Origin: Adiantum capillus-veneris
Lineage: Eukaryota; Streptophyta; Polypodiopsida; Polypodiales; Pteridaceae
Length of the DNA: 64,000 nt
Assembly (NCBI GenBank): GCA_014529385.2
Contig: CM043942.1
Span: forward strand, 3,682,501 to 3,746,500
Reading direction: 5' to 3'
Below, in pieces: positions 11,332 through 20,782 of this stretch. The position numbers and the translations under genes are program-made. The stretch's first letter is position 1. Each line of letters opens with the position of its first letter. The notes beneath the pieces were generated by a model. That model was not told the DNA's origin, did no database searches, and saw nothing but the letters and a program-made list of their open reading frames with translations.

Positions 11332-12508
11332 TGTTAGGTGCAGCGTAATGATTGTTTGCGCTTTGCTCAAGATGAGTGTTCCGAACTGTGCTCAAGGTTC
11401 CTTTTAGTTCTTATGGAAGGGAGAGCCTTCTGTTCTTAATGGAAAGTGCTATGACCACGAACAAAGTGAATGGACAATGTGCGTGCAAGTGTATGAGACT
11501 GAGAGATAGAGAGAGAAGAGAGATACGACACCAGAGACGTTGTAAAACCCTCCTCCAAAGGCCCCACTCTCGCCGACGAGAGTGGTCTACTATTGATTGC
11601 ACAAAGTGGTACAATGCGTATGCAATGGATTGATGCAACTTGGACTATGCCAATGACGACAACGGTGATGACGACAATGACTTTAGGGCTGAAATCTGTG
11701 GTCTTCTATCTGCTGAATTTCGGGGCTGTTTCGGTGGCTGAAAATGACTGTTTTGGCTGCGTTTTTATGGCCGAAAATGGGGGAACTTCTGCAACCAATG
11801 GGGCTGAATTTGCTATCTCCTATGCATGCTGAAAACGCTGAGTCTTTTGCTGCAAAACCGGCTGAAAATGAAAACGCTGGGCTGGTCTGCTATAGGTTGG
11901 CTGCAAACCAAAAACGCTGGCTCTTCTAGCGTTAGTGAAAAACGCTAGGCTGCCTAGCATCTGTTGGCAACTGGGGGAGGTTGGCGATCATGGGAGGAAA
12001 CGCCAAGGATCTGGATTTGCTGGCGGTGACTGCAAACTGAAAACGCTGGCAAATACGTGGCGAGGATGAGGATCCAAAAACGCTAGGGGTACTGAGGGGT
12101 TCCTGCTAAGAAGGTGCCTGTTGAGCAGGAAGCTCCTGCAGCCTCTTCTGCCAGAAAGTGCTAACTTGGGTTTGCTTATATATTAACTCAGCAAAATTAC
12201 CCTACCTACTTTTGTTGGAACGTCGCTTAAAAATAATAAGTGGAAAATACCAAAAATAGGAAAAATAGGCTAAATGCACTAGAAAATTTCCCTAACTCAT
12301 TCTAATGGATTCTGAAGGGAAAACTGATGATCATGCTGTGTGCAACCAGAGGATATGCATCTACACTAAGTGACTGGGCATGCACGGTCTACGAATAGAC
12401 TCACAAAAGTGCCAAATCACTTCTAATCTAGATTTGACTGGATTGACTGAACCCTGATCATGTTGTAGCTTGTCCACGGACACATAGGGTTGGATGTGTC
12501 ACGTGACA
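11332..12508 (-). repeat. E2 3' LTR (left copy)
   Basis: The 1177-bp copy starts TGTTAGGTGCAG and ends TCACGTGACA in plus-strand reading. It matches 16057-17212 closely, with small indels such as a short duplicated ACGA-rich stretch near 11655. Long open frames inside it (around 11376-11930) recur at the same place in the other LTR and are not genes. Confidence 0.95.
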
Positions 12509-12522
12509 TCCCCTCCTTTTCA
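12509..12522 (-). other. E2 polypurine tract
   Basis: On the minus strand the bases just before the 3' LTR read GAAAAGGAGGGGA, a purine run of the kind used to prime plus-strand DNA. Confidence 0.8.
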
Positions 12523-13818
12523 AAGTGAGGTACTGGTACCGAACAGTATGGCGTCGAGGGAGATCCCCAATAGCATCCAGAATCCTGGAAGGGACTCGTC
12601 GCCGGCCCACTCTGAGGTGTGGGTCGTGCGGTACTTGAACTTCATAAAGGTCTGCAACGCTTGTTTCTTTGGGCCGCGCCGAAAGCGACACAAAGTCTTC
12701 TGTGGCTCCTTCAATGCTTCAACTTCATCGAGAGTCATGCTTCTTTCGTCTTCAAGAATCTCTATGGCTGAAAATTCCTGAACCCATTTCCAACACAAAA
12801 ACATGAACATACCCATTCCCTGTAAAGTGAATGGAAAAAATCTTGTCTTCCTCAAAGACTGTGCATGCAATGTGGATGAACAAAGAAACGGAGTGCTAAA
12901 CCGTTCACCACATACACGCAAACAATGAGATCGAATCTTTTTCTTGTGATCTAGAGCAATCAACTGTGGCAATTCACAACGGAAATGCCCATGCTTGGTG
13001 CTCATACTTTCATGTGTTCTTTCTACGAATGTGTCATGCCAAGGAAGAGACATGAAATGTGACTTCCTTACATACATACTTTTCAGCTTTTCATGAAAAA
13101 TCCGCATACATTCGTGCTCATCCATGAGAGAAACGTACTCAACATACAATATGTCATGCCTAGGAAAAGGGATCACATAACGATGCTGACTAAAATACAG
13201 GAAACGATCACGAATGAAACATTCGAACAATGCGTGCGTATCAATCATGCAAACACATAATACTTCCTCTGAGGGTTCTTTGGACCTAGGCTCGAGAGCC
13301 AAGATCGATCCTTCATGACTGATCGAATCTGCAACGAAGTTAGCTTCGCTAGAAAAGGCATCCGCTAACACCTCATCCTGGTGAACAATCACATCTTCTT
13401 CATGCAACTTATCATGCTCGTGAGAAATCACATCTTGATCATGCAAATCATCATGCTTGTGAGTAATCACATCTTGATCATGCAAATCATCCTGCTTGTC
13501 ATTGGCATCCAAATCATCATGCTTAGCAATATCATTCAAATCATCATGCTTATCTTTGTCAATCAAATCATCATCATGCTTCTCATAATCATGCAAATTC
13601 TGTGTGTCATGTTGTGGAGAAAAAGAGACTGAGAGAGTCTCCTTCTCTTGAATCCTTTCACTCTTGTCCTGCATATTAGCAATGAGAGATGGAGAATGAG
13701 CAATGTCCTCTCCATGAATGACAATAGGAGAATCACTCTTAGCATTGAGAGTTAAAGTGCTAGCCTCAAAATCAATGAGAGAGTTAGTATCATGAAACCA
13801 TCGAATGTCCAAAATCAT
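12520..13818 (-). CDS. E2 432-residue ORF following the protease; function unknown
   Basis: This stays open for 432 codons. Its first 40 residues continue the protease (CDMILDIRWFHDTNSLIDFE just upstream and into the frame, then TLTLNAKSDSPIVIHG). Residues about 60-150 are a His/Asp-rich repeat region (units like KHDDLHDQDV). The middle (about 170-330) is rich in Cys, His, Phe and Arg and contains none of the RT, RNase H or integrase boxes. The last 60 residues include EPQKTL, a basic stretch and a FW-x-LLG ending that faintly recalls the chromodomain-like tail of gypsy integrases, suggesting that pol was replaced or deleted between protease and tail. That similarity is weak. The ORF could be a conserved non-autonomous accessory protein or simply a fortunate open frame; its length in a decayed element favours recent coding function. 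Confidence 0.55.
   Translation of the reverse strand: MILDIRWFHDTNSLIDFEASTLTLNAKSDSPIVIHGEDIAHSPSLIANMQDKSERIQEKETLSVSFSPQHDTQNLHDYEKHDDDLIDKDKHDDLNDIAKHDDLDANDKQDDLHDQDVITHKHDDLHDQDVISHEHDKLHEEDVIVHQDEVLADAFSSEANFVADSISHEGSILALEPRSKEPSEEVLCVCMIDTHALFECFIRDRFLYFSQHRYVIPFPRHDILYVEYVSLMDEHECMRIFHEKLKSMYVRKSHFMSLPWHDTFVERTHESMSTKHGHFRCELPQLIALDHKKKIRSHCLRVCGERFSTPFLCSSTLHAQSLRKTRFFPFTLQGMGMFMFLCWKWVQEFSAIEILEDERSMTLDEVEALKEPQKTLCRFRRGPKKQALQTFMKFKYRTTHTSEWAGDESLPGFWMLLGISLDAILFGTSTSL
13381..13610 (-). repeat. Imperfect tandem repeats encoding His/Asp-rich units in E2
   Basis: CATGATTTG/CATCTTGATCATGCAAATCAT-type units recur about every 30-40 bp, giving repeated HDDLHDQDV phrases on the minus strand. 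The pattern is translated repeat expansion, not a CRISPR array: units are imperfect and there are no unique spacers. Confidence 0.85.
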
Positions 13819-13866
13819 ATCACATCCTGAGAGAGGAGAAACAACAAATCTTCTAGTGAAGGCAGT

Positions 13867-15604
13867 CTATTGAATTGCAAACAACACATCAAGGCACTCC
13901 TCCGTGATGAGAGCGTCTATACCGGGACGAAAGCCAGAGACCTCGATAGGAGATCTCGGACTAACTTCGAGGCGGGCTCTCTCAACAAGAGAGGAACTGA
14001 TCACATCATGCATACTACCTGGGTCAAACAATATGACAAAACGGTGTCCCGACGTACGACCATATCCTTTAATGAGAGAATCATCAATGGGAGGGTCCTG
14101 AAAAACTTGGGACACACTCGTGTTATCATTCATTGCATTGACAGAGGAAGTGGGTGTTGTGGGTTCTTTAGATTCATTCGATTCAAGCTTAGGACATGTT
14201 CTTTTTATGTGACCCTTAATGTGACAATGAAAACAACGACCTTCCTTAGAATAAGTGCTTTGCTCTTCCGACGTGATGTATCCTCCTACAATTCCTTGTG
14301 CTACCTTTTCATCTGGAGTAAGCTTAGGTTTAGCAATTGTGTTAGCCTTACCCTTATATTCATTGGAAGAATTCTTTGCTGAGAGACTATTGGAAGATTG
14401 GTTAGAAGAGTTATCGTTCTTACCGTTCTGAGGGTTCTGAGAAGTCTGCGAGGTAATTGTGGAAGTCTTGTTCTCCTTAGGCTTTCCCTTGTTGTGCTTC
14501 ATCTCCTATGCGAGAGCAATCGCTACCGCCTTATTGAGATCGATTGGATCGAGTACCTCGACATCGTACTTGATATACTCGTCCAATCCAAAGAGAAAAG
14601 CCTCTTTGCGCTCATCATCCGATTTTCGTAATTGAGTACCTAGCTGCAAACCACGATTAGAAAAAGACACGACTGGCATACCATTTTGCTTGAGAGAGCG
14701 CCAATCGTCCTTCAATCGTGCGAGGTACTGAGGTGGCATAAACCGCGCCTTGAGGTTGTCTTGGATAAGCCCAATTGAAGGAAAGGGACGTGAATCCGTC
14801 GGCTTCCTCTAGGTGCGCGGCTAACTGTGCCTCTTGCCATGCGTGGTACCAATTAATGGCATCACCGGCAAGGTACATAGCTGCAGTCAAAACTTTGCTA
14901 TTTCCTGTCTTCTTAGTTGTCGCAAAATAAGCATTAAATTGATGCAACCAAGAATAAATAACCGTAGCATCCATCTTACCGTCATACTTACTGAAAGTCA
15001 ACTTCTCTGTGACTGGATGGTTGGAATCCGCGTCGTGGCTTGCGCCACTTGATGAACTCCTATGATCTTTGGGTGGTTCAGTCTTCGAGGGCAAGTACCT
15101 GTGAACCAATTCTTGAATTCGTAGTTCTCTTTGAGCTTCACGCTCGGTCTCCAAGGCCGCGCTTCGTGCTGCCACATCCTCTTTTCTTAGTTCTTTTCGT
15201 GCGTTGCGTTCGCGTTCTAAGTCAAGGTGAATTTCTTCTTCTTGTGCGGCAAATCTTGCGTTTCTTTCGTCGCACTCGCGGTCCTTAGCTGCTTGCTCAC
15301 GGTCCTTAGCTGCTTGTTATGCGGCAAGTCTTGCAATTCTTTCGTCGCGCTCACGGTCCTTAGCTTCTTGTTGTTCTGCTTTGCTTGCGAGTTATGCAAA
15401 CGCAACTCGATTCGTTTCTTGTTGTTGTGCCATCATGTCCAACATCGACTTGACCATCATCTCCATAGGAGTTAGTACAACTCGTGGCGTAGATGGCGAA
15501 GGGGGAGGGTCGAAAAAATCTCCTGGTGGAGAAAAATCTTCGCCGCCTCTCTCATGCTCATCACCTGTATGCGAAGTATTCATTCCGCTTCGGGTGACGA
15601 CCAT
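13867..15604 (-). pseudogene. E2 gag and protease
   Basis: The probable start is the ATG at 15604 (MVVTRSGMN, a common gypsy gag beginning). A helical Ala/Arg/Glu/Lys-rich segment with repeated AAKDRE units (15390-15180) contains two stops. The capsid-like region follows (EKLTFSKYDGKMDATVIYSWLHQF, about 15020-14940; then AINWYHAW). A frameshift lies near 14745, then DDWRSLKQNGMPV and FLFGLDEYIKYDV. A TAG at about 14505 precedes an Asn/Ser-rich linker, a CCHC knuckle (CFHCHIKGHIKRTC, about 14250-14205) and the protease loop LFDPGSMHDVIS, with Asp-Pro-Gly in place of D-S/T-G, as also seen in E3. Another TAG at 13867 separates it from the following ORF. One frameshift and at least four stops. 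Confidence 0.85.
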
Positions 15605-16043
15605 GCACTATGATCTTTGGTTCTTAAGTTCACGAGGAACTTGGGTTCTTGAGGGTCTTGGTTCTTGGGTTCTTGGGTTCTTGAGGATCTTGAGGTTCTT
15701 GAGGTTTTCTTTCGCTTGCAAATCGCGTTTGAGAAGGATCTTCTCTTCACCCGAGTTCTACTCTTTTCAGCGGGCGCACCCCTTGGCGGCCTTGCGCTCA
15801 CACCAAGGTTGTTTTTTCCCACCTCACGTCGATTGGCCGGCCACTAAGTGCACGGTCCGCTCTCAATGAGTGAAAAGAGACACAAGGGGAGGTTGGACAA
15901 GCCCTTCTTTCTTGAAATTCCTGTCACTCTTCAACAAAACACGATTAGGAATCGACAGCCCAAGCGAACTTGGGTTCGTGCGACCTCAACAAGCAAAAAA
16001 ATTCTTGTGGTTCTTTCCTTGAGTGATACAGAACACTGCCAAA
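15605..16043 (-). other. E2 leader between primer site and gag
   Basis: The untranslated leader contains several GGTTCTTG/AACCAAGA short direct repeats (15650-15710). No coding content recognised. Confidence 0.6.
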
Positions 16044-16056
16044 GCTCTGATACCAA
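16044..16056 (-). other. E2 primer-binding site (initiator Met tRNA)
   Basis: The minus strand reads TGGTATCAGAGC one base inside the right LTR, matching the 3' end of plant initiator-Met tRNA. It fixes the element orientation as minus. Confidence 0.92.
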
Positions 16057-17212
16057 TGTTAGGTGCAGCTAAATGATTGTTTGCGCTTTGCTCAAGATGA
16101 GTGCTCCGAACTGTGCTCAAGGTTCCTTTTAGTTCTTATGGAAGGGAGAGCCTTCCGTTCTTAATGGAAAGTGCTATGACCACGAACAAAGTGAATGGAC
16201 AATGCGCGTGCAAGTGTATGAGATTGAGAGATAGAGAGAGAAGAGAGATACGACACCAGAGACGTTGTAAAACCCTCCTCCGAAGGCCCCACTCTCGTCG
16301 GCGAGAATGGTCTACTATTGATTGCACAAAGTGGTACAATGCGTATGCAATGGACTGATGCAACTTGGACTATGCCGATGACGACGACGACTTTAGGGCT
16401 GAAATATGTGGTCTTCTATCTGCTGAATTTCGGGGCTGTTTTAGTGGCTGAAAATGAATGTTTTGGCTGCGTTTTTATGGCTGAAAATGGGGGAGCTTCT
16501 GCAACCAATGGGGCTGAATCTACTACCTCCTATGCATGCTGAAAACGCTCAGTCTTCTGCTGCAAAACCGGCTGAAAATGAAAACGCTGGCCTGGTCTAC
16601 TATAGGTTGGCTGCAAACCAAAAACGTTGGCTCTTCTAGTGTTAGTGAAAAACGCTAGGCTGCCTAGCATCTGCTGGCTACTGGGGGAGGTTGGCGATCA
16701 TGGGAGGAAACGCCAAGGATCTGGATTTGCTGGAGGTGACTGCAAACTGAAAACGCTGGCAAATGTGTGGCAAGGATGAGGATCCAAAAACGCTAGGGGT
16801 GCTGAGGGGTTCCTGCTGAGAAGGTGCCTGTTGGGCGGGAAGCTCCTGCTGCCTCTTCTGCCAGAAAGTGCTAACTTGGGTTTGCTTATATATTAACTTA
16901 GCAAAATTGCCCTACCTACTTTTGTTGGAACGTCGCTTAAAAATAATAAGTGAAAAATACCAAAAATAGGGAAAATAGGCTAAATGCACTGGAAAATTCC
17001 CATGACTGAATCTGATGGATTCTCAAGGGAATACTGATGCTGTGTGCAACCAGAGGATATGCATCTACACTAAGTGACTGGGCATGCACGCTCTACGAAT
17101 AGAATCACAAAAGTACCAGATCACTTCTAACCTAGACTTGACTGGACTGACTGAACCCTGATCATGTTGTAGCTTGTCCACGGACACATAGGGTTGAATG
17201 TGTCACGTGACA
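16057..17212 (-). repeat. E2 5' LTR (right copy)
   Basis: The 1156-bp repeat pairs with 11332-12508. Its minus-strand 5' end is TGTCACGTGACA, a perfect 12-bp palindrome with a CACGTG core. The right flank CAATT (17213-17217) is the second target-site copy. Confidence 0.95.
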
Positions 17213-17217
17213 CAATT

Positions 17218-17332
17218 GCCTGCGCATCCCAGTACAATACAACTGTTAGAAAGGGTGCCTGAATGGATACTAACTGCTGAAGAGAGAATAACCAATCAGC
17301 CGGTCTTCAAATCAGACGGTGGATTTTTCTAG
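17218..17332 (+). pseudogene. E1 aORF, C-terminal piece after E2
   Basis: It joins the frame of 11114-11331 when E2 and one CAATT copy are removed: DCQ continues as LPAHPSTIQLLERVPEW and ends FKSDGGFF with TAG at 17330-17332. Recovery of an open frame for 36 more codons supports both the target site and the reality of the aORF. Confidence 0.8.
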
Positions 17333-17600
17333 CAGTTTCCGCAGCAGACGCTGGATTTTTCCACTCAGGGGTTGGTGTCACTTGGCTGGACAACCCTTGG
17401 AATTACAATTACCAGGATGTCAAGCACTCAACAACCTAGCACTAGAAGAATCAGATGGTGGATTTTTTCAGTCCAACTGGGTGTCTGTTGGCTGGATGCC
17501 CCTGGAACTACAACTATAGGGGTGTCAAGCACTTAACGAGCAAAATTCCAGAAGAATCAGACGGTGGATTTTTTTCTCAGAAATTTTGGAATCTTGCCAA
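17313..17600 (+). repeat. ~106-bp tandem repeats before the E1 3' LTR
   Basis: The phrase CAGACGGTGGATTTTT recurs at about 17313, 17345, 17452 and 17558. The last three are spaced 107 and 106 bp and share TTGGCTGGA and GTGTCAAGCACT blocks, so this is a partial tandem array between the aORF stop and the polypurine tract. The first unit overlaps the aORF end. Confidence 0.8.
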
Positions 17601-17605
17601 AATTC

Positions 17606-17622
17606 AAGAAAGAAGGAAAGGA
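17606..17622 (+). other. E1 polypurine tract
   Basis: Seventeen uninterrupted purines (AAGAAAGAAGGAAAGGA) lie directly before the 3' LTR. Confidence 0.88.
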
Positions 17623-18061
17623 TGTAGATGGCGAAGACAGTCTCACTGGGTGGGAACCGGCTCCTGTGAGACGAATAGCGGATCAATCAGTAATTACCAA
17701 GGCAGTTATCACAGAAACTCCCAAGGCATATAAATAGGACCCATTATTGTAATCGGGTTGGCATTTGTAGGTTGTACTTCTGCTTAGCTTTTGATTCATA
17801 ATCCTTAGTTCCCGAGCTGTTCTTGAGCTACATCATGTTTATCTGTAATCTTTCATCTATAATCCTAAATACAGCAGTCCAGTGTACTTCAGTCATACAT
17901 ACTTTGTACTCATTCTCTCTGAATCTGAATTTGAATCTCAATACTTCAGTCTATTTCTCGTTTCAGCTTTTCCAGTTCTACTGCTTGAACTAACACATCA
18001 CCAGTAGCTGTAAACTTCGAACACTGGAATCAGCTATCTAAAGAGATCAGCTCCAATTCCA
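17623..18061 (+). repeat. E1 3' LTR
   Basis: The 439-bp partner of 2434-2909. The flank GAGAT at 18062-18066 repeats the five bases before the 5' LTR. Confidence 0.95.
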
Positions 18062-20135
18062 GAGATCAACACAATATCATCAATAAATACCAATAGTGGA
18101 ATTCATGTCCCTGCCAGTAGCTGTGCACCTCTATCACTACCTCTCTCAATATAGTCAAAAACCTAATCCACATACATACCAAATAGAGTAGGAGAGAGCA
18201 GGCAGCCCTGCTTCACCCCAATAGTGGAGTGAACCAATGTAGATAGACCCTCTAAGGTGCGTACTTGCCCTACTACTGACCTGTATAATGCCATGATCCC
18301 CCAAATGAGCTTTGTGGGTACTCCCATCTCCTGTAGTCTGCGCATCAATCTAGCTCTCGCTACTGTGTCAAATGCTTTACGGAAATCCACAAAGCTACAA
18401 TAGATCCGTCTCCCATGTGATCTGCCCTTCTCAATAATGACTCTGAGTGCCATGATATAATCAAGAGTAGAAAAAACTCTCCTGAACCCTGATTGCACAA
18501 CTGCACGTATCCCCTCCCTCTCTGCCCATCTACTCGACTCCTGCTCAAGAATGGATGCATACAACCATGCCAATGTGTGTACAATCATGATAGTGCGATA
18601 ATTCCCATGCTCCATGGGGTCTCCTGACTTGAAGATAGGTACAATAGTAGATAAGCTCCAAGTATCAAGCAAGCCCTCACATGGCACGGTTGAACATAAC
18701 TATTAGAAGCTCTGCTATTAAATCTCTCGCATGCATGAAATGCTTAGCCAATAAGCCATCATGATCATATGCTCTCCCAGTCCTCATCCTGTCAATGGCC
18801 TTCTTCACCATCTCACTGGTGAAAAACGCACATGTATGTGGGCATGGATCATGCGGGTGGGGAAGGGGCGGCTATCTAGGGACTAATGCCCCAGATCTCT
18901 GTAGAAGTAATGACCGAGGGGCGCGGGGGGGGGGGGCTCATGAAAGAGCTGACATGTCTCGCGCAAGTCCTGACTCAAGAATAGCTGGTATAGATCTTTA
19001 GTTGGTATAGATCTTGCTCTAGTCGAGCCAAAAATGCCCTCTTCTTCTGCGGCCTTGTCGGAACGCCTTCTCTGCTCAGGCTTGGTGTGTGGATATGCCT
19101 CTGCTACTACATCATGTAATGTTTGTGTCAGTATAGTAGTAAGCTCCTCCAGAGGTCGCCCTGGTTCCTCAGTGCATAGGTGTCTGTAGATCTTATCTAT
19201 GTATACAGAGTCCGTCTCCCTCGTGAAGGTGTAGCGAGTAGGGGCTACGACATGTGGCCTGTGTGCTACCCTAAACTAGAAAGAGATGGTCATCTACACA
19301 AGGACATGATCCACTGCCACACCAACAGATCTCGATCCAACTGTGAGATCCTGGATACTAGAGACAAAGTTCGGTTGTGCCATGACATAATCCACTCTGC
19401 TGGCTCCATGTCTGTGTGGAAAGCATGTAAAACCTCCTGCAGCGAGAAATCTCTGTAGGCCATTCAAGATGGCTAGTCCATGTGCAGTCCCCATGTCTAT
19501 CAAGTGTGGTCCATACTCAATATGTTCCACATCCTGTGATAGTCTAGACAAGCCCGTCTCTGTAGACTGTAACATCTAGCTCTCTCAGCATCTCCTCTGA
19601 AGTATCATAAAATATCGTCTAGCGATGTGCAGTCCTAGCATTGAATGATTGAAGTCCCCTAGGATGATAATGTCACCATCTCTAGAGAACTCCCATATGT
19701 CATCATCCAAAAAAGAAAAGGGGGATTGTCCTCTAGGTGGTGCATATACTGACGTACTCGGGGGCAAGTAGCAAATAGCAATGGAAAGATGCCTTCCTAT
19801 CTCTGCTCTCAATCTTACCACATGTACCTAGCTTGCTCATCCCTACGGGCTATATGTATCAACGGCTGCAACTCCTCCCTGAATAACATTGTCACTCCCC
19901 TTGAGCCCCGCCCTCTGTGCTCTAATCGTGTCTCGTGTCTGCACGCCGTCTCCCATTTGTCTCCACTGATGTGAGGCATAGACTGCCCAAGGGCCTCCTG
20001 ATATGTCTCAGAGTAGAAGACGATGTCTCTCCCAATAAAACGATCCTCAAAAGCACCCACATCAAGGCACATAGATCCATTACAATTCCAGGAAGCAACT
20101 TTGAGTGTGGTCCCATAGATCTCGCACCGTCATTA
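18062..20135 (-). pseudogene. LINE-1, 5' part: endonuclease and reverse transcriptase to the FIDD box
   Basis: The AP-type endonuclease starts about 20115 with KVASWNCNG, continues through ETACRHETRLEHRGRGSRGV and a YLPPSTSVYAPP segment, and has DGDIIILGDFN near 19650. Middle regions (19480-18800) are heavily decayed. RT appears at 18687-18163 with STIVPIFKSGDPMEHGNYR, FVDFRKAFDTV (palm Asp) and VKQGCLLSPTLFGMYVD. The catalytic FIDD box is at about 18070-18100, directly beside the E1 insertion point. The remainder continues at 2433-1870. This is a plant non-LTR element with endonuclease and RT domains. Many stops and frameshifts make it dead. Confidence 0.87.
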
Positions 20136-20462
20136 TCAAGTGTACCAAAAAAAAACTCACAAAAATTTTAACAATGTCTATATAGCTCTTTTAAGCTTCA
20201 TGCAACCACTAAATCTAACCACTCAAACGGCTAACACTCAACCAATAGTGCATGCTCTGCATGCTTTAGTAGATCTATCCCACCATAATCGAATGTCTTA
20301 TACCAACAATAAACTCAAGGATAATCCAAGATCCTTATTTATGTCAACTTCAAATAGATAGATATTGTTGTGTCTGAATTGTATAACTATAGCAAGTCAT
20401 TGAAATTTCTTGCAAAAGGAAGCATAAAAATTGGTAAAATCTGAAAGAGCAATAAACAATAC
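20136..20462. other. No gene recognised; A-run and AT-rich DNA
   Basis: A run of nine A residues (about 20147-20156) sits next to the LINE-1 5' end. If the CCR4-like gene continues, this would be its third intron, but the expected next exon (a GLLTAVH-like start in phase 1) was not found. Confidence 0.5.
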
Positions 20463-20568
20463 CATCTCCTCTGCCATTGGTTCGGGCCAGCTTATAAGTG
20501 AGATAATCAGCCTGACTTAAGTTATCGTCATACAATTGTGTCAACTCTTCATTACCAAGCCAAAACTC
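20463..20568 (-). CDS. CCR4-like deadenylase, third visible exon
   Basis: The 106-bp exon begins after an acceptor ending TACTCCAG and ends GAGATG before GTATTG (phase 1). It encodes EFWLGNEELTQLYDDNLS and then YKLARTNGRGD, the block that follows the catalytic-core CLQE motif in plant carbon catabolite repressor 4 (CCR4) homologs, exonuclease/endonuclease/phosphatase-fold enzymes that shorten mRNA poly(A) tails. The Glu after CLQ is the metal-binding residue of the family. There are no stops or frameshifts. Downstream exons, which should carry the rest of the EEP domain, are not in view. Confidence 0.85.
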
Positions 20569-20683
20569 CTGGAGTACAAGTGGACGCAGAGACATAAGCA
20601 CGACTATAAACACATAATTTTGCTGAAGCAGAGATAACCAGCGTTCCAGAAAAATGACAATTCAGGCAAACAACCATTCACAC

Positions 20684-20782
20684 CTGCAAGCAGATGATAG
20701 ATGAGTTACTGAGCAAAAGCAAATCTATTATCTTCTGGTTTCGAGCCAACCACGAGTCACGAATTTCACTCTCCCGACAACC
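20684..20782 (-). CDS. CCR4-like deadenylase, second visible exon
   Basis: A 99-bp exon, exactly 33 codons, between a TTTCAG acceptor and a GTGTGA donor. It reads RESEIRDSWLARNQKIIDLL and ends SSIICLQ. WLxRNQxIxDLLL followed by SxIICLQE is diagnostic of the CCR4-homolog EEP domain. The donor after CLQ joins in phase 0 to the EFW of the next exon, giving CLQEFW. The exon is too short to stand out as an open frame by itself and was found by following the splice phases. Confidence 0.87.

Larger units (their letters stand above)
11332..17212 (-). mobile_element. E2: non-autonomous Ty3/gypsy element with gag and protease but no RT
   Basis: The element is 5881 bp with 1.16-1.18 kb LTRs, a CAATT duplication, an initiator-Met primer site next to the right LTR and a purine tract next to the left LTR, so it reads on the minus strand. 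The 3.5-kb interior encodes gag and protease, then a 432-residue ORF. No RT, RNase H or integrase motif was found in any frame. It therefore resembles TR-GAG-type non-autonomous elements that would borrow enzymes from a partner. It sits in the C-terminal part of the E1 aORF, whose frame is restored when E2 and one duplication are removed. Confidence 0.9.
2434..18061 (+). mobile_element. E1: Ty3/gypsy LTR retrotransposon with an additional ORF
   Basis: The element is bounded by LTRs that start TGTAGATGGCG and end CCAATTCCA, and flanked by a perfect 5-bp duplication GAGAT (2429-2433 and 18062-18066). Internal order is primer site, gag, protease, RT, RNase H, integrase, a long extra ORF, a polypurine tract and the 3' LTR. 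Without the nested E2 (5881 bp plus its 5-bp duplication) it would be about 9.74 kb. An extra ORF after pol together with a non-Met primer site suggests the Tat/Athila side of the gypsy family; I infer this and have not tested it by phylogeny. It inserted into the RT domain of LINE-1. Gag, pol and the aORF are all broken, so it cannot move on its own. Confidence 0.95.

Noticed and set aside
8666-11407. E1 aORF as a viral envelope gene
   Set aside because: No signal peptide, transmembrane segment or glycoprotein-like cysteine pattern seen; kept as an additional ORF of unknown role.
11376-11930. Several short open frames conserved in duplicate at 16101-16639
   Set aside because: They are conserved only because both lie in the two LTRs of E2; there is no coding signature and different indels shift them.
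13381-13632. CRISPR-like regular repeats
   Set aside because: Units are imperfect, there are no unique equal-length spacers, the repeats encode in-frame His/Asp units inside a retroelement ORF, and the DNA is plant nuclear.
18900-18945. G-rich run as a regulatory quadruplex
   Set aside because: It is one run of G residues in decayed LINE sequence, without the four spaced G-tracts needed.
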